Below, piece after piece: positions 45,070-64,000 of a DNA stretch of 64,000 bases. This DNA is from Cliona cf. orientalis (taxonomy: Eukaryota > Porifera > Demospongiae > Clionaida > Clionaidae). A program made the position numbers and the translations under genes. The notes beneath the pieces were generated by a model. The model searched no databases. It was given only the letters and a program-made list of their open reading frames with translations, and was not told the DNA's origin. The stretch covers positions 11,625,079 to 11,689,078 of the forward strand of contig OZ005689.1 in NCBI GenBank assembly GCA_963930775.1, read 5' to 3'. Position 1 is the first letter of the stretch; each line of letters opens with the position of its first letter.

Positions 45070-45500
45070 TAGTCTCTTGCTACTCATGAACTGTTTCGTT
45101 CCCTTCTGAGATCCATGATCAAAAATGACATTAAATTTGTGCTAGGGAGAGTATGCTGTAGAGCAGCGCTAGCATGCACAGTAGACTCCCAAAGAAGCTC
45201 AAGCATATGCAATAGACTTCATGAGGTACTAGGTGGGCGTGTCCGATGTAGGCGTGTCCGACATACTCGCACAATTTCTAGCTTCCTTGGATTTCTTGCT
45301 ACTCTTGAGAAACTTTTCGTTCCCTTCTGATATCCATGATCACATAATCATTTTGTGCAGCTTGAGCATGCGCAGTAGATTCCCTAGAAAATAGTGAAGC
45401 AGCTCGAGCATGCGCAATAGACTTCATGATGTTCTAGGTGGGTGTGTCCGATGTAGGCGTGTCCGACATTCTTGCACGATTTGTAGCATCCCTGGGTACT
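45070..45500. repeat. Tandem duplication of about 215 bp
   Basis: Two adjacent diverged copies share TTCGTTCCCTTCTGA, ATCCATGATCA, a TAGGTGGGCGTGTCCGATGT word and GTAGGCGTGTCCGACAT. There is no coding signal in either copy. Confidence 0.75.
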
Positions 45501-46335
45501 GCCTAGGGATAAGAATGAGAGAGAAGGTGTTTTTTCGCGGTTTTACACCATTTTGTCCCATTTATTGACCCTACTTTTGCTTGAATGTTGAGATTTGCCG
45601 ATTTTTATGCTGATAGACGACAGACGACAGACGACAGACAACAGAAACCGATTGCTTTACCCCCTGCTGCGCATGCGCGCACGCGGGGTAATAACAATTC
45701 AACTGTTGTAGTTTGGGGTACCAGCCCCATGGTGCTGTATGGCAGATAATATTTGTGCAGTCGTTAAAATTTCCACCCACAAAAAATAATACCTACGATG
45801 ATACATTATGGGAGTGGATAGATGATGGACCAAAAACATTGTGACAGCATGGCCAACTGTTCTCAGTATTAGCAAACAATAATCACTACTGTTAATAGCG
45901 TCTTGCAGATGTGGCTTAGTGACAAAAAAAAAATCGTGAGCAAGATCGTGCGCATATATGATAGCTACTATCAATAATAACATAATCATTTGCGCTGCAT
46001 TGTGCCCCTGGACTGGGTTTCTGTCATGACTATGACGATTAATTCTGAGGATTTTCTCCGCCTCTCCTTGAACTTACTTAGCCCGCCCCTCCCAGAAATT
46101 TACCCACCATAATATTATAGTATGACATATTATGTACAGTAAGGGAGTAAATTGCATGTTCTAACTTCTGACAAGCATAAAAAATTGAAGGATGAAGTAT
46201 GGATGTCAGGGCCAAAAAATACTGTGACACAAACAAGACTCGTAGCGATCATCACATCCACTATAGATGTACTTCCCTATGTTTATTTTTGAGTACATGT
46301 ATTGAGTTTATTCCTTTTTTTCAATGTACATGTAG
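45501..46335. other. Upstream region of paralog B; GCATGCGC-type repeat end
   Basis: Positions 45610-45690 hold GACAGACGACAGACGACAGA followed by CCGATTGCTTTACCCC and GCGCATGCGCGCACGCGGGG, another end of the dispersed GCATGCGC family. The missing first exon of paralog B may lie further on, but it was not identified. Confidence 0.45.
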
Positions 46336-49300
46336 GTTGGGACATGACATTGTGATGTCTTGGGTAACCATATCAGTGGGTGCATGTATCTTGTTACCAC
46401 TGCAGCTCACACTTACACATCAGGCAAACACAAGTATAGCTGCCTATAGTTAGCCAATACTTATAGTATATTAAATAATATGGTTTGTACAGATTTTATC
46501 ATAAGTCCATCTCATCAAGTGGTTGGAATCAGTCAAGATGCTGTGTTCAGATGTCGTCATCCCAATACAGCATTCATTGCCTGGAGAATAAATGAATCAA
46601 CTATACTACAGGAAGGAAGTCCAGGTCCTTCTGGCATTACATCTGGCAGAACTTTGGATGGAAGTGGGAATGTGATTGACTTCACTCTGACTATCATAGC
46701 TCAGCCTATTTATAATGGGACTGAAATTGTGTGTGTAGCCATCTTTTCCGGTAATGTGCCTAACGAAGAAACAGTATCAGTCAATCTGACAGTTCAAGGT
46801 AAGAATGAAGCATTTCTATCTCTGCATAAAAGTCATATAATAACCTATAGGTCTGTTGAGTGTGGTAACTGACATTATGAGAGACTCCTCCAGCATCACT
46901 TGGGAGGCTCCATTTTCCCTGAACCTGTCTGGTGTTGATCCAGACATTGTCTACTGTGTGGAGGTGTACAACATCACTTGTGGAGTGGATGATCTGGTGG
47001 TTGGTGACTGTGATGTGACTGAGCCTTGCTTTATAGACAACAGACTACAGCAAGGATACATTTATCGTATTACTATTACTCCAAGGAGTAATGGACAGGA
47101 TGCTCAAAATGGAACAAATAATACTAAAGAAGGTAATACTACCTTGCTTGCAGCTCTAGCTCAATACAGTTACTTAGTCAGCTAGAGCTCTCTCTAAAGC
47201 ATGTATATGTACCCCGCATACTGCATCTGCATGTATAGAGATGAGAGCAATGGTACTATAATAATGGTATTATTATGCATGTGCATGTGCCTAGATATCT
47301 GTGATTTTGTGCTAACAGACAGGTAAGCAAACAAACATACTGACAGAACCAATTGCTTTTAAATTACCCTTGCTGCGCATGCATAGCCTCATACCCATGG
47401 AGGCCCTTCAAGAGGAGGAGGAGAAAGGGCCTGGTACACACTGGGTGCACATGTGCCAGGGGATCTCAAAAATGCACTATAATAATATGGTAATGCGACT
47501 GGTTGCTTACCCCAGCGCATGCTTGCACAGTGTGTATCAGGCCATTTCTCCTAGATCCTCCTCTTGAAAGGCCATGGATATAATATGAGGCTAGCGCGTG
47601 GGTAACTACTTTTGAGCACCAGACCAACTTACCCATATCCCAGACTATATCCATGGTGTATGTAATGGGCACACAGTTTATCTTATATAGCTATGGACGA
47701 GTTATTTTAAGATGTACTGAAGTGAGTGGTTCTTTCCAGAAATGTTCACGTCATTGACTGATCCTAAGATGGACATTATGTTCAGGAGTAGATCAACAAT
47801 GGTTGCTGCGGTGATTCGTTTCAGAGATGATGTGAGTCACAACATTCATGGCTATAAGATTATTATCACGAATATTAATTACAGGGTACTGGAGTTAAAC
47901 CTGCTTCATATTTCCTTACATTAATGTCCATTGATGGAACTGAAGAATTATCCAATACTGTAACACCATTTGCAACGAGTTTTACACAAGACACAAATAC
48001 TAACAGCACAACTCTGACAGTTAGTCAGCCTCTTCCATATCGAAGGCTGTGGAACTGTCAAATTTTAGCTCTCAGTTGCAGTGAACATCCAATTACTGGT
48101 GTATTTGAAATTAGTGAGTCCTGAGCCTAGGCACATTTTCATTCTATTTAATTAATTTTTATCCAGGTAGTCATGACTTTCAAAATATCACCATGAGTTC
48201 TTCCAGCCCGGGAGAAATTGGTGTGACCGGTGACTTCATCCCTGGCTCATCAGCCATTGGCATACTCATTGTTGTTTATTCAGCTGATAATAGAATTAAC
48301 TACCACTTCATTCATCGTTTTAGTATACGTATGTCTTTCCTGACTGATCTCCCTAGAGGCCAATACAAAGTATCAGTCTTTGTGATGGAAGGAAATGGAT
48401 TACCTTTTACCAGAAGTGCCACAACATCAAGAAATGTATCACTCACTGAACGTAAGTTACATTATACGTATAATTAGCATACACCATAATGATTTAGCTA
48501 TGTGGAATCTGATTAGATTGTGATGTACAATCTTTGCTTGAGTATCATCTTCATCACACCTCAAATGGTACCTGTGTCAACTGCACCTTCCTGGATAGTT
48601 CTACCACTGACTGTGTGGCAGTGGTACATCAGCAAATCTCTCAGCTCAGCTCTAGTGGACTGATGAACATTGAATCAAGTTACAAGTTCAACAGATCTGG
48701 TGACACTGCATATGGTTGCATTGAGGGAGTCAACCTAACTGAATACCAGATTGGAATTTTCAGTGATTCACACAGAAAGATGAAGACAACTACACCAAGT
48801 AAGAATCCTCAACTGTATTATTAATATAATATAATCACTGCATGCTTACTTTATGACTCTAGATAATATTTCCACTGATTGTAATTGGTGCATACAAGTT
48901 GGAATATTTATAGCTGGTACAGTCCTCTAACATTGTATGCAAATAATGACTTTATTATATTATATTTTATTGTAGGAGTTGTGTTATACCAATGATCATC
49001 ATCGTAATTTTCATTAAAAAGGATGTAACAAGTAAGTACAAGTGCTGGAGTAAAAGTTAACTATAGAAAAAGAGTGGAATGTCAAATATTGTTATTGAAG
49101 TGGACGAAATTAATTTAAAGCTTATACGAGTATATTCTTTTTCGGGAGAAATTAAATGTGGTATGATTAGTATATTATTATCAATGATATTGATCCGGCA
49201 TAGTTATAAAGCCTCTTTGTTGAATATCATAGGTTTAATCTCTTCTCATTCCACATTGTTTAATTAAGTGGTTTACCACCATAAAGTGATAGCTCATTAA

Positions 49301-49475
49301 TTTCTGATTTCTGATTGATAAAATTCCAATAGGGGGACACGTTGATGCCAGCAAGGAAGAGCGTATTGAAATGCAAAACTGTGGAGCTTATGAGGTCACA
49401 AAGCCACTTCGCCAACCTCAACCTAGGAGCCTGGACATGGATGATAATCCAGCATATGGTGTACATCAGCAATAA
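46336..49475 (+). CDS. Ig/FN3 receptor, paralog B (10 exons proposed)
   Basis: Direct duplicate of paralog A. Proposed exons: 46336-46433, 46467-46798, 46851-47132, 47740-47831, 47885-48113, 48167-48451, 48517-48798, 48863-48887, 48976-49031 and 49333-49475. Exons 2-7 and the last match A in phase and nearly in length: Ig, FN3 and the two further sandwich-like regions. The proposed membrane segment is short (VIPMIIIVIFIKK), and no counterparts of A's tail exons 10-15 are seen. The last exon (ELQ/EMQ, CGAYEVTKPL, NPAY) is almost identical to A's. Introns are small because A's transposons are absent. Exon 1 in the frame shared with A has a TGA at 46345-46347, so the 5' end is either different or broken. 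It may be a functional short-tail form or a decaying copy. Confidence 0.6.
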
Positions 49476-50367
49476 AACATTATCATAATAATGTATGATC
49501 ATTAGTTTTCAAGATAAATTTGTATTGCCATACTTATTATGCGTGTTGCTCAGTAGAGGACATTCCACTAAAATATATCACTTGACTTATTTTTAATCTT
49601 CTCTATCTGCTAGAATTACAAGATTTGCTATTATACAGAATGACAATCACTTTTAGTAAGCCCAAAATTGATGCCTTTGAATTCATGCGGTAGCAACATG
49701 AAAAAAAACCCACTAGCTGTCATTCCCCTCTAAATGAAGCCCAAAAATATGCAATACTGTAAGCCAGAGCATAAATTTACTCATGTAAGAAATTTAATAT
49801 ACTTGCAATCCTAAGATTAAATTTTAGATGGATACACTGTTCCGTAGAGGTGTAGAGAATCCATTCATCGACACGTGCTAGCTGTAATAAATTATGTCAT
49901 CCAGTGTGGGGAGGGGCCGGGGGAGCTTCCCATTCCGGATCCATCCCCCCCCCCCCCCCCCCCCCCCCCAAAAAAAAAGAAAGGAGAAGGAAAGAGAGAG
50001 AAATTATAAGGAAGAGAAAAGAGAGGAAGAAGAGAGTTGGAATAGAACGATAGAGATAGATCGATGTTGCCTAAAAACAGCATACTTCCCATGCATGCAT
50101 AAACGATGTATGCAATGTATGGAGTTGCCACGCCCATGCAACTTCCCCCGGCCCCAAATAAAATTTCCTAGATGAAATCCTGATATTATAATATGACTAT
50201 GTATAATCTCTCTCTGCTAGCCTATAATATACATCTTAGTCAAACTATGGATGTCCTAACCTATACATCGAGTTCAATATTATAATATTATATTACTATA
50301 GCTCTTTATAAAGTTGATATCTCATTGTTCAGTTAGCTATATATATTTTAGATAGTTGCAGCTTTGA
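49476..50367. other. Duplicated 3' flank, then poly-C/A tract
   Basis: Up to about 49720 this matches 41481-41740 downstream of paralog A, so the segmental duplication extends past the genes. A C run and A run lie at 49947-49978, followed by a GAAGAGA-rich tract to about 50036. No gene is seen. Confidence 0.6.
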
Positions 50368-51532
50368 TCACTGAATGTAGAAGTCATACGACTTGAGGAA
50401 TATATCTTCATCAGTTTTGCTCTGGTGTGTACAGATTCGAAGTTCCAAGTCATCAGATGTTGGTTCATCGAGGGTCACACAAAAGTCGAGGTCATCTGGG
50501 CAATCACCAACACAACTCCCCAGAGTTGTAAAGAGTGGTACATCGAACAGATTATCACTGCCCTTTGCTACAAGTGTCGGAGCCACCACACAAATGTAGT
50601 TTTGGCCCACAAAATTAATGCTGGTTGTTTGGTAATAGGATCACCGATCTCAGGGCATGTGTAGGCACTAAGAGTACCACCTGCAGCTGCGTATGTCCAG
50701 ACATGATTCCTTGGACTGCCATACGTTATGCTGATGCCGTCAACATAGGGATCATTAATACCTGATCCAGCCCCACCAAGCCTTCTGAAGGCATCCGGTG
50801 TGTTATATGCATATGCTGCAACTTTTCCACGTACTTGCGTGTACGATTGTCCATCAACAGAAATGGTAACAGAAGCACAACTACTTTTGACACAGTCAAT
50901 TTGAGCCGAATGTTCTCAATTGCAGGGGTGATGGGCAACTCATACCAGGGAGGTCTATGTCAAGTGAGCCAACATGACGAAATTTTGATGGTCCAGCTGC
51001 AATAACATGATGATTTCAGATTGTAAAATTTGGCAGTATGCCTAATATGCACTAAACATGTAGCAGTTCTACATACTCATTGAGAATACAGATATAATTA
51101 TACACAATTAATGCAGGCAAATTTAAACGGTACATTGAGCTAGATGAATAATTGTGTACACGTATACATAATATTATAGGTGAAAGAGATATATGAGAGT
51201 ACGTAAATGCTAGTACCTAGCTATATAGTATGTATACTCATGCATTTAGCTACTCTTTGACTAGTTGGGCTGACAACTATATACTAGAGGTTCAAATTAT
51301 GCCATGGCGTGGCAGCATGATACAATCATTTTGGAATTAAATTGACTCTGAGGGAATAACTAAAGAGTTGCATGTACCATTAGACATACCATATTCATGC
51401 AGCATTATACATTACTGTATTATGTGTGTGTCTTACTATCTTCAGCGAGTGCATTGTTCATTTCTAGGTTGCTATGTACAAAGTGTTCCTGGTTCTGAAC
51501 CGTATCCTGAAAGTAGCGAGGTCTGGGGGCAG
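50368..51532 (-). pseudogene. C-terminal part of a secreted cnidarian/sponge protein family, probably broken
   Basis: Minus-strand exons 51437-51532 and 50946-50996 join in phase, then lead into a large exon starting at 50914. It reads TQVRGKVAAYAYNTPDAF, then DPYVDGISITYGSPRNHVWT, AAAGGTLSAYTCPEIGD, and in another frame FVGQNYICVV, then TSDDLELRICTHQ, TDEDIFL and a stop at 50368. I recognise these motifs, in this order, as the C-terminal half of a widespread uncharacterised secreted family of cnidarians and sponges. The change of frame lies between about 50660 and 50612, where no plausible intron fits, so a single-base indel is likely. The intron at 50915-50945 is only 31 bp if real. Earlier exons on the minus strand were not found, and the minisatellite starts nearby. 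Confidence 0.55.
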
Positions 51533-51714
51533 CTGTAGAATTTTGTAATCACATGTAGCCATAATTATTAAAAGTTAAACTGCCAGCTTACTTGCATGAT
51601 CTTATTATGAAAACTTGACCACTTGCCTAGTAGCTGCATGCATAATGGTTCATATGGTAAAAGGTCGTCAACATAGTGCGTACACATATTGATACTGGCG
51701 CCTCAATCGCAGAA

Positions 51715-51807
51715 ATGGAGTCTGAGAGTCGACCGCGGCCGACTCTCGACCTCGACACTGACAATTTTCAATCACAGGAGACGAACTCGACAGCTTCTGA
51801 ACATCAG
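51715..51807 (+). CDS. Candidate first coding exon with a 5' splice site
   Basis: The ATG at 51715 opens a 31-codon hydrophilic, acidic reading (MESESRPRPTLDLDTDNF...). It ends at a good donor, CATCAG then GTTAGT, in phase 0. The stretch is CpG-richer than its surroundings. If it is real, its intron contains the whole 7.5-kb minisatellite. A phase-0 acceptor with an open reading follows at 59691 (TTTTCAG, then GTCTCAGAAAGGC) and stops at 59758-59760. The protein is not recognised. Confidence 0.35.
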
Positions 51808-51919
51808 GTTAGTCGCGGCATGGCGGGTGCTTCTTCATATAAGCTTCCGTGTGATGATGTAATCTCTAATATACTAGTATATAATAATGTATACATTCTA
51901 CATAATATATACAATGCCA

Positions 51920-60513
<8,594 letters not shown>

Positions 60514-60725
60514 TGCCGTAGGTCGGGTTTTAATTGCGAGTATCTATTAATTGCGAATTGCGAGTTTTTCTACGTTTCGCAATTAATAGATTCGCAAACA
60601 TAAACGTGCACGTATACTACAGTGCGGTACGGGGTCGTCCATCGCAATTATTGGATTCGCAATTTGGCCTGACTTGACTAGAACGCTATCATTAAACTAC
60701 GCAATTAAAACCTGTCCTACGGTAT
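60514..60725. mobile_element. TACCGTAGGACAGG-end MITE
   Basis: The left end TTGCCGTAGGTCGGGTTTTA and the right end TAAAACCTGTCCTACGGTA are inverted copies. The interior repeats variants of CGCAATTAATAGATTCGC. Confidence 0.7.
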
Positions 60726-60910
60726 GCCTTATTTTGTCGCTTTTCTCGAGTTTGTCCCACCAAACTGCCAGAGAAATTGCAGAGATCGCACGCCCACGTA
60801 GCATTCGCCGGTCGGTCATGTAAATATCACTATCCCGCCTATAAGCCCCCTCCCCTCTTTTGCCCAATGCTAGCATGCACAAGGGGGGGGGGGGGGCGTA
60901 ATTACGGGAT

Positions 60911-61168
60911 TCACGGTATATGCACAATCATACCTTCATCATCCCGTGCAACTTTTTCCATTGGGAGACGAAAGCGATCACCTGGATTAGCTGCATGTTG
61001 AAACATTGATTTTATGATTTCAAGAACAATGTAACTACATGCATGTAAACATTCAAACTCACCTTGATTCTCATTCTCCAAGTATTCTTGGGATAAGAGA
61101 TCCTTAGTCCAGGCAATAGCCATGAACCACATTGTAGCAAAGAGAAGTAAGACAGACAACAATTTCAT
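60911..61168 (-). CDS. Small secreted protein, two exons
   Basis: Exon 1 is 61063-61168 and exon 2 is 60911-60990, joined across a 72-bp GT-AG intron in phase 1. The product is 61 residues. It starts MKLLSVLLLFATMWFMAIAW, a clear signal peptide, and the remainder is charged: about 41 residues with no cysteine, including GDRFRLPMEKVARDDEG. No dibasic site or known domain is seen. A further donor-like GGTATG lies just after the DDE codons, so exon 2 could be spliced again instead of ending at the TGA at 60911-60913. It could be a secreted peptide or the start of a longer secreted protein; the function is unknown. The exon phases and the signal peptide support a real gene. Confidence 0.55.
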   Translation of the reverse strand: MKLLSVLLLFATMWFMAIAWTKDLLSQEYLENENQGEFECLHACSYIVLEIIKSMFQHAANPGDRFRLPMEKVARDDEGMIVHIP

Positions 61169-61629
61169 GATTCGGATATTGGTAAGTTGTAGGTGTTTGA
61201 AATATTGGGAACTAGCTATATAGCTCTATAGCTGCTACTCTAAATCATTCACTTGAGCTCACTTTTATAGCATCTGACAAGCTGTGCAGCCATCCCAGGT
61301 GATCTCATTGCTATGAAGTTAACTGTAAAATGCTCTCTATTAATAAAATTTCTTAATACCGTAGCATGTCAATGACAACTATACACACTAACGGAGAGTT
61401 ATTAATTCTATACCATCTCAATGGCATCACATGTGTGTCATGCAATAACAGGTATGACTGTGTATCTAGTAAGATTAAGTTTTACATGTTGGCATTTTTA
61501 ACCCTCGCCGCAAAGCGTAGGCGGAGGGTTACTGCAATCGTTTGGCGATTTTTGTCGAATCGCACTATGTACCGAGAAGCCCCGCGACCTTTGACCTCGC
61601 GTTAACCCCTTCACCGCTTAAGATGCGGC

Positions 61630-62498
61630 AAGCTGTGCTTGCAACGAAGTGCACCTCTGCAGCTGGCTTTGATGAGTAACTTAACAGAACTGGCATATCT
61701 GCAGGGTGTGATAGGAGATCAGCTGATCCATAGGCAGCCAACAGAGAGGAAGGTACTTATTCAGACGTTTATGGCTCGACTGAAGTTAGCCTGGGGACGA
61801 GACTAGGCTCGAAGTTATCGGGGAAGAAAGCAAAGTGCCCGGTTTTTATGTGAGGGTGTTCAACTCTTATATGAACCAACTTATCAGAACTCTAGCCTAT
61901 GCTGGAGCCACATGTACCAAGGAATGAACAGAAAGGAGCCTATCATGAAGAGACCAGAGATTGAACTTCAAGTGACCAGTCTCACAAGACCCATGCATAC
62001 CATGCAGTTCAACACCCCTACTAGAAGAACGATTGAACAGCACCACCTTCCATTCATGATTGGCTTTGGTGTTAATTTAAATTCATAATATTTTGTCATC
62101 AATCATGTAAACTCATGTAAACTAAGTATCACTAAAATTAATGTTTTTACAATGGGTCCATCATGCATGATGTGTAGCTACAATAATTACAAATTATTCT
62201 ACAGAGGTTGTAAAAGGAAGACGGTTGTACCAGTGTAGCAGCATGATGGTGTCAAAGTGGGAGACTTGGGTACACTATTAATATTATGAACAAGTGAACC
62301 ACTTTTATGAGCTTGACCTTATTTAATAAAGTGAGCCTCTAGGTTAAGATGCTTGTTCAGTATCCTCTGAAGTTGTGTAAATGTGACTTGTATAATTTGC
62401 GGGGTATGATGCTGAATTACTGCCTACCTACACAATCCTAGCTTGAAAACATCTGGTGCAATGAGGTATACTAATGCTTACAAATTGCACCCAGCTCA
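61630..62498. other. No gene seen between the left arm and the hairpin array
   Basis: Non-repetitive sequence inside the large inverted-repeat element. No exon or transposase motif was recognised on either strand. Confidence 0.4.
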
Positions 62499-63590
62499 GC
62501 CACGTGCACTAAAATGGGTGTGGATAAAATTACACTATTTAGATAACCATGCCCATTCTAACTGGCAGGAAAGAGTGTAGGGGTACACTCTTTCTTGCCT
62601 ATTAAACGGAGGCAGGTATAGTCTAAATTTAGTGTGGGGGTACACTTGGACCTTGCCTCCGTTTTTCAGGCAGGAAAGAGTGTATCCCTACACTCTTTCC
62701 TGCCCATAGTTAGATTAAGGGGGCAGCAAAGAGTGCGGGGGTACACTATTTCCTGCCTACTATACTCAGGCAACAAAGAGTGCAGGGGTACACTCTTTCT
62801 TGCCCATAGTTAAATTAAAGGGGCAACAAAGAGTGTGGGGGTACACTCTCCTGCCTACTACACTCAGGCAACAAAGAGTGCGGGGGTACACTCTTTACCC
62901 TTACATTCTTTCCTCATGCAGGAATTCGAAAAAAATAACTCACATACACTCTTTGCTGCCCCTTTATGGGCAGGAAAGAGTGTACCCCCACACTCTTTGT
63001 TGCCTGAGTGTAGTAGGCAGGAAAGAGTGTACCCCTACACTCTTTTCTGCCTGAATATAGTAGGCAGGAAAGAGTGTAGGGTTAAAGAGTGTACCCAGCC
63101 CACACTCTTTGTTGCCTGAGTATCTATACGCAGGAAAGAGTGTACCTCCGCACTCTTTGTTGCCTGAGTATAGTAGGCCGGAAAGAGTGTACCCCTGCAT
63201 GCACTCTTTTCTGCCTGAATATAGTAGGCAGGAAAGAGTGTAGGATTAAAGAGTGTACCCCCGCACTCTTTGTCGCCTAGGCCGGAAAGAGTGTACCCCC
63301 GCACTCTTTGTCGCCTGAGTATAGTAGGCAGGAAAGAGTGTACCCCCACACTCTTTGCTGCCCCTTTAATCTAACTATGGGCAGGAAAGGGTGTACCCCT
63401 ACACTCTTTCCTGCCTGAAAAACGGAGGCAAGGTCCAAGTGTACCCCCACACTAAATTTAGACTATGCCTGCCTCCGTTTAATAGGCAGGAAAGAGTGCA
63501 GGGGTACACTCTTTCCTGCCCATTAGAATGGGCGTGGTCATCAAAAGAGTGTAGAAGTGTACACATCCCACTAAAATAACTGAACGTGGC
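62499..63590. mobile_element. Foldback array of nested hairpins (GGCAGGAAAGAGTGTA)
   Basis: About 1.1 kb, palindromic at two scales. Locally, the unit GGCAGGAAAGAGTGTA, then CCCC or GGGG, then the inverted half is a hairpin of about 36 bp. It repeats some 15 times, joined by linkers such as TGAGTATAGTA. Globally, the two halves are inverted copies: GCCACGT at 62499 pairs with ACGTGGC at 63590, and the TGCCTCCGTTT blocks lie at about 62655 and 63470. Open frames across it read as repeats on both strands and are not genes. Confidence 0.85.
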
Positions 63591-63930
63591 TACATTATGT
63601 GATAGGCTAGCCTTCCATACTGATCCGGATTACTGAACTATTATTGTGCGAATATTTTTTATTGATTTCTCCTACATAACAGGCAAGTGTTAATTCAATG
63701 TTTAAAATACACACCGTGACCTCAGAATAATCTCCTAAGTTCTATAAATTTTAGTCTTTTAAATAATTTATAGAATTTTAGTATGAAAATCGCATACTAC
63801 AATTTAGAAAATTATACAAGCTTACAGATCAGAGGATTGATAAAAGTTATTCACGTATCTAACCCCCGCCTTGATACCATCAAATCTGTGTGCCTGCTCC
63901 GGTATACACTTGAATCTCCAGCTCTACCTC
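63591..63930. other. No gene seen between the hairpin array and the right arm
   Basis: AT-rich sequence with a short inverted pair around 63738-63780 (TCTATAAATTTTAG and TTTATAGAATTTTAG-type words). No coding signal is seen. Confidence 0.4.
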
Positions 63931-64000
63931 CGCATTTTGATCGCTGAAGGGGTTAACGTGAGGTCAAAGGTCGCGGGGCTTCTCGGTACATAGTGCGCGG

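Larger units (their letters stand above)
61561..63997. mobile_element. Large element with inverted arms reaching the window edge
   Basis: The left arm, about 61561-61627, begins CGCACTATGTACCGAGAAGC. The right arm, about 63931-63997, is its inverted copy with a few changes and runs to within three bases of the window end. Both arms contain GACCTTTGACCTC and GTTAACCCCTTCA. A GAGGGTT-type repeat end (ACCCTCGCCGCAAAGCG) precedes the left arm at 61501. The true right end is probably outside the window. No transposase was recognised inside. Confidence 0.65.

Noticed and set aside
62499-63590. CRISPR-like array of regular repeats
   Set aside because: The repeats are palindromic and contiguous, with no unique spacers of constant length. 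There are no cas genes and the genome is animal.

Overview
The window is animal genomic DNA and most resembles a demosponge, in the style of Amphimedon and its relatives. Three things point there. The genes are built from small exons with short GT-AG introns, some near 50 bp. A pair of duplicated membrane receptors has Ig and FN3 domains of a type I recognise from sponge gene families. The DNA between genes is packed with nested DIRS, Ty3/gypsy, Merlin-like and MITE-type elements. No bacterial operons, Shine-Dalgarno sites or rRNA genes are seen. The species assignment is an inference from remembered protein families, not from a search.

Layout. 1-5.3 kb: foldback elements and MITEs, including a 9-bp-TSD element, a Harbinger-like MITE and a foldback element whose empty site survives at 39.3 kb. 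5.3-13.9 kb: a Merlin/IS1595-like transposase pseudogene split by a TTAA-flanked element that was itself filled by at least three more insertions. 14-18.9 kb: no convincing gene; repeats only. 18.9-27.1 kb: a decayed DIRS-like retroelement on the minus strand, interrupted by a nearly intact Ty3/gypsy element (21021-25446) with 163-bp LTRs that differ at one base.

28.4-41.5 kb and 46.3-49.5 kb: two direct paralogs (A and B here) of an Ig-FN3 single-pass receptor. Splice phases agree through every exon read. Both end in the same C-terminal exon, which carries an NPAY motif. A has a long cytoplasmic tail with an ITIM-like tyrosine motif; B seems to have almost no tail before the shared last exon. 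Between them lie an HIRAN-like pseudogene in pogo-like DNA (40.4-41.1 kb) and a DIRS RNase H/tyrosine recombinase relic (42.0-43.1 kb).

50.4-51.5 kb: a minus-strand gene or pseudogene of a secreted cnidarian/sponge protein family. 51.9-59.4 kb: a 7.5-kb minisatellite of an 18-bp unit that switches strand at about 55,063, making one giant inverted repeat. Its long ORFs in all frames are artefacts of the unit length. 60.9-61.2 kb: a small two-exon gene for a secreted peptide. 61.5 kb to the end: a large inverted-repeat element enclosing an array of nested hairpins (62.5-63.6 kb). Its right arm runs almost to the window edge.

The receptor genes, the small secreted gene and the 50.4-kb gene are the host-gene content. 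Most of the rest is mobile DNA whose order of insertion can be read from target-site duplications and from empty sites kept in paralogous copies.
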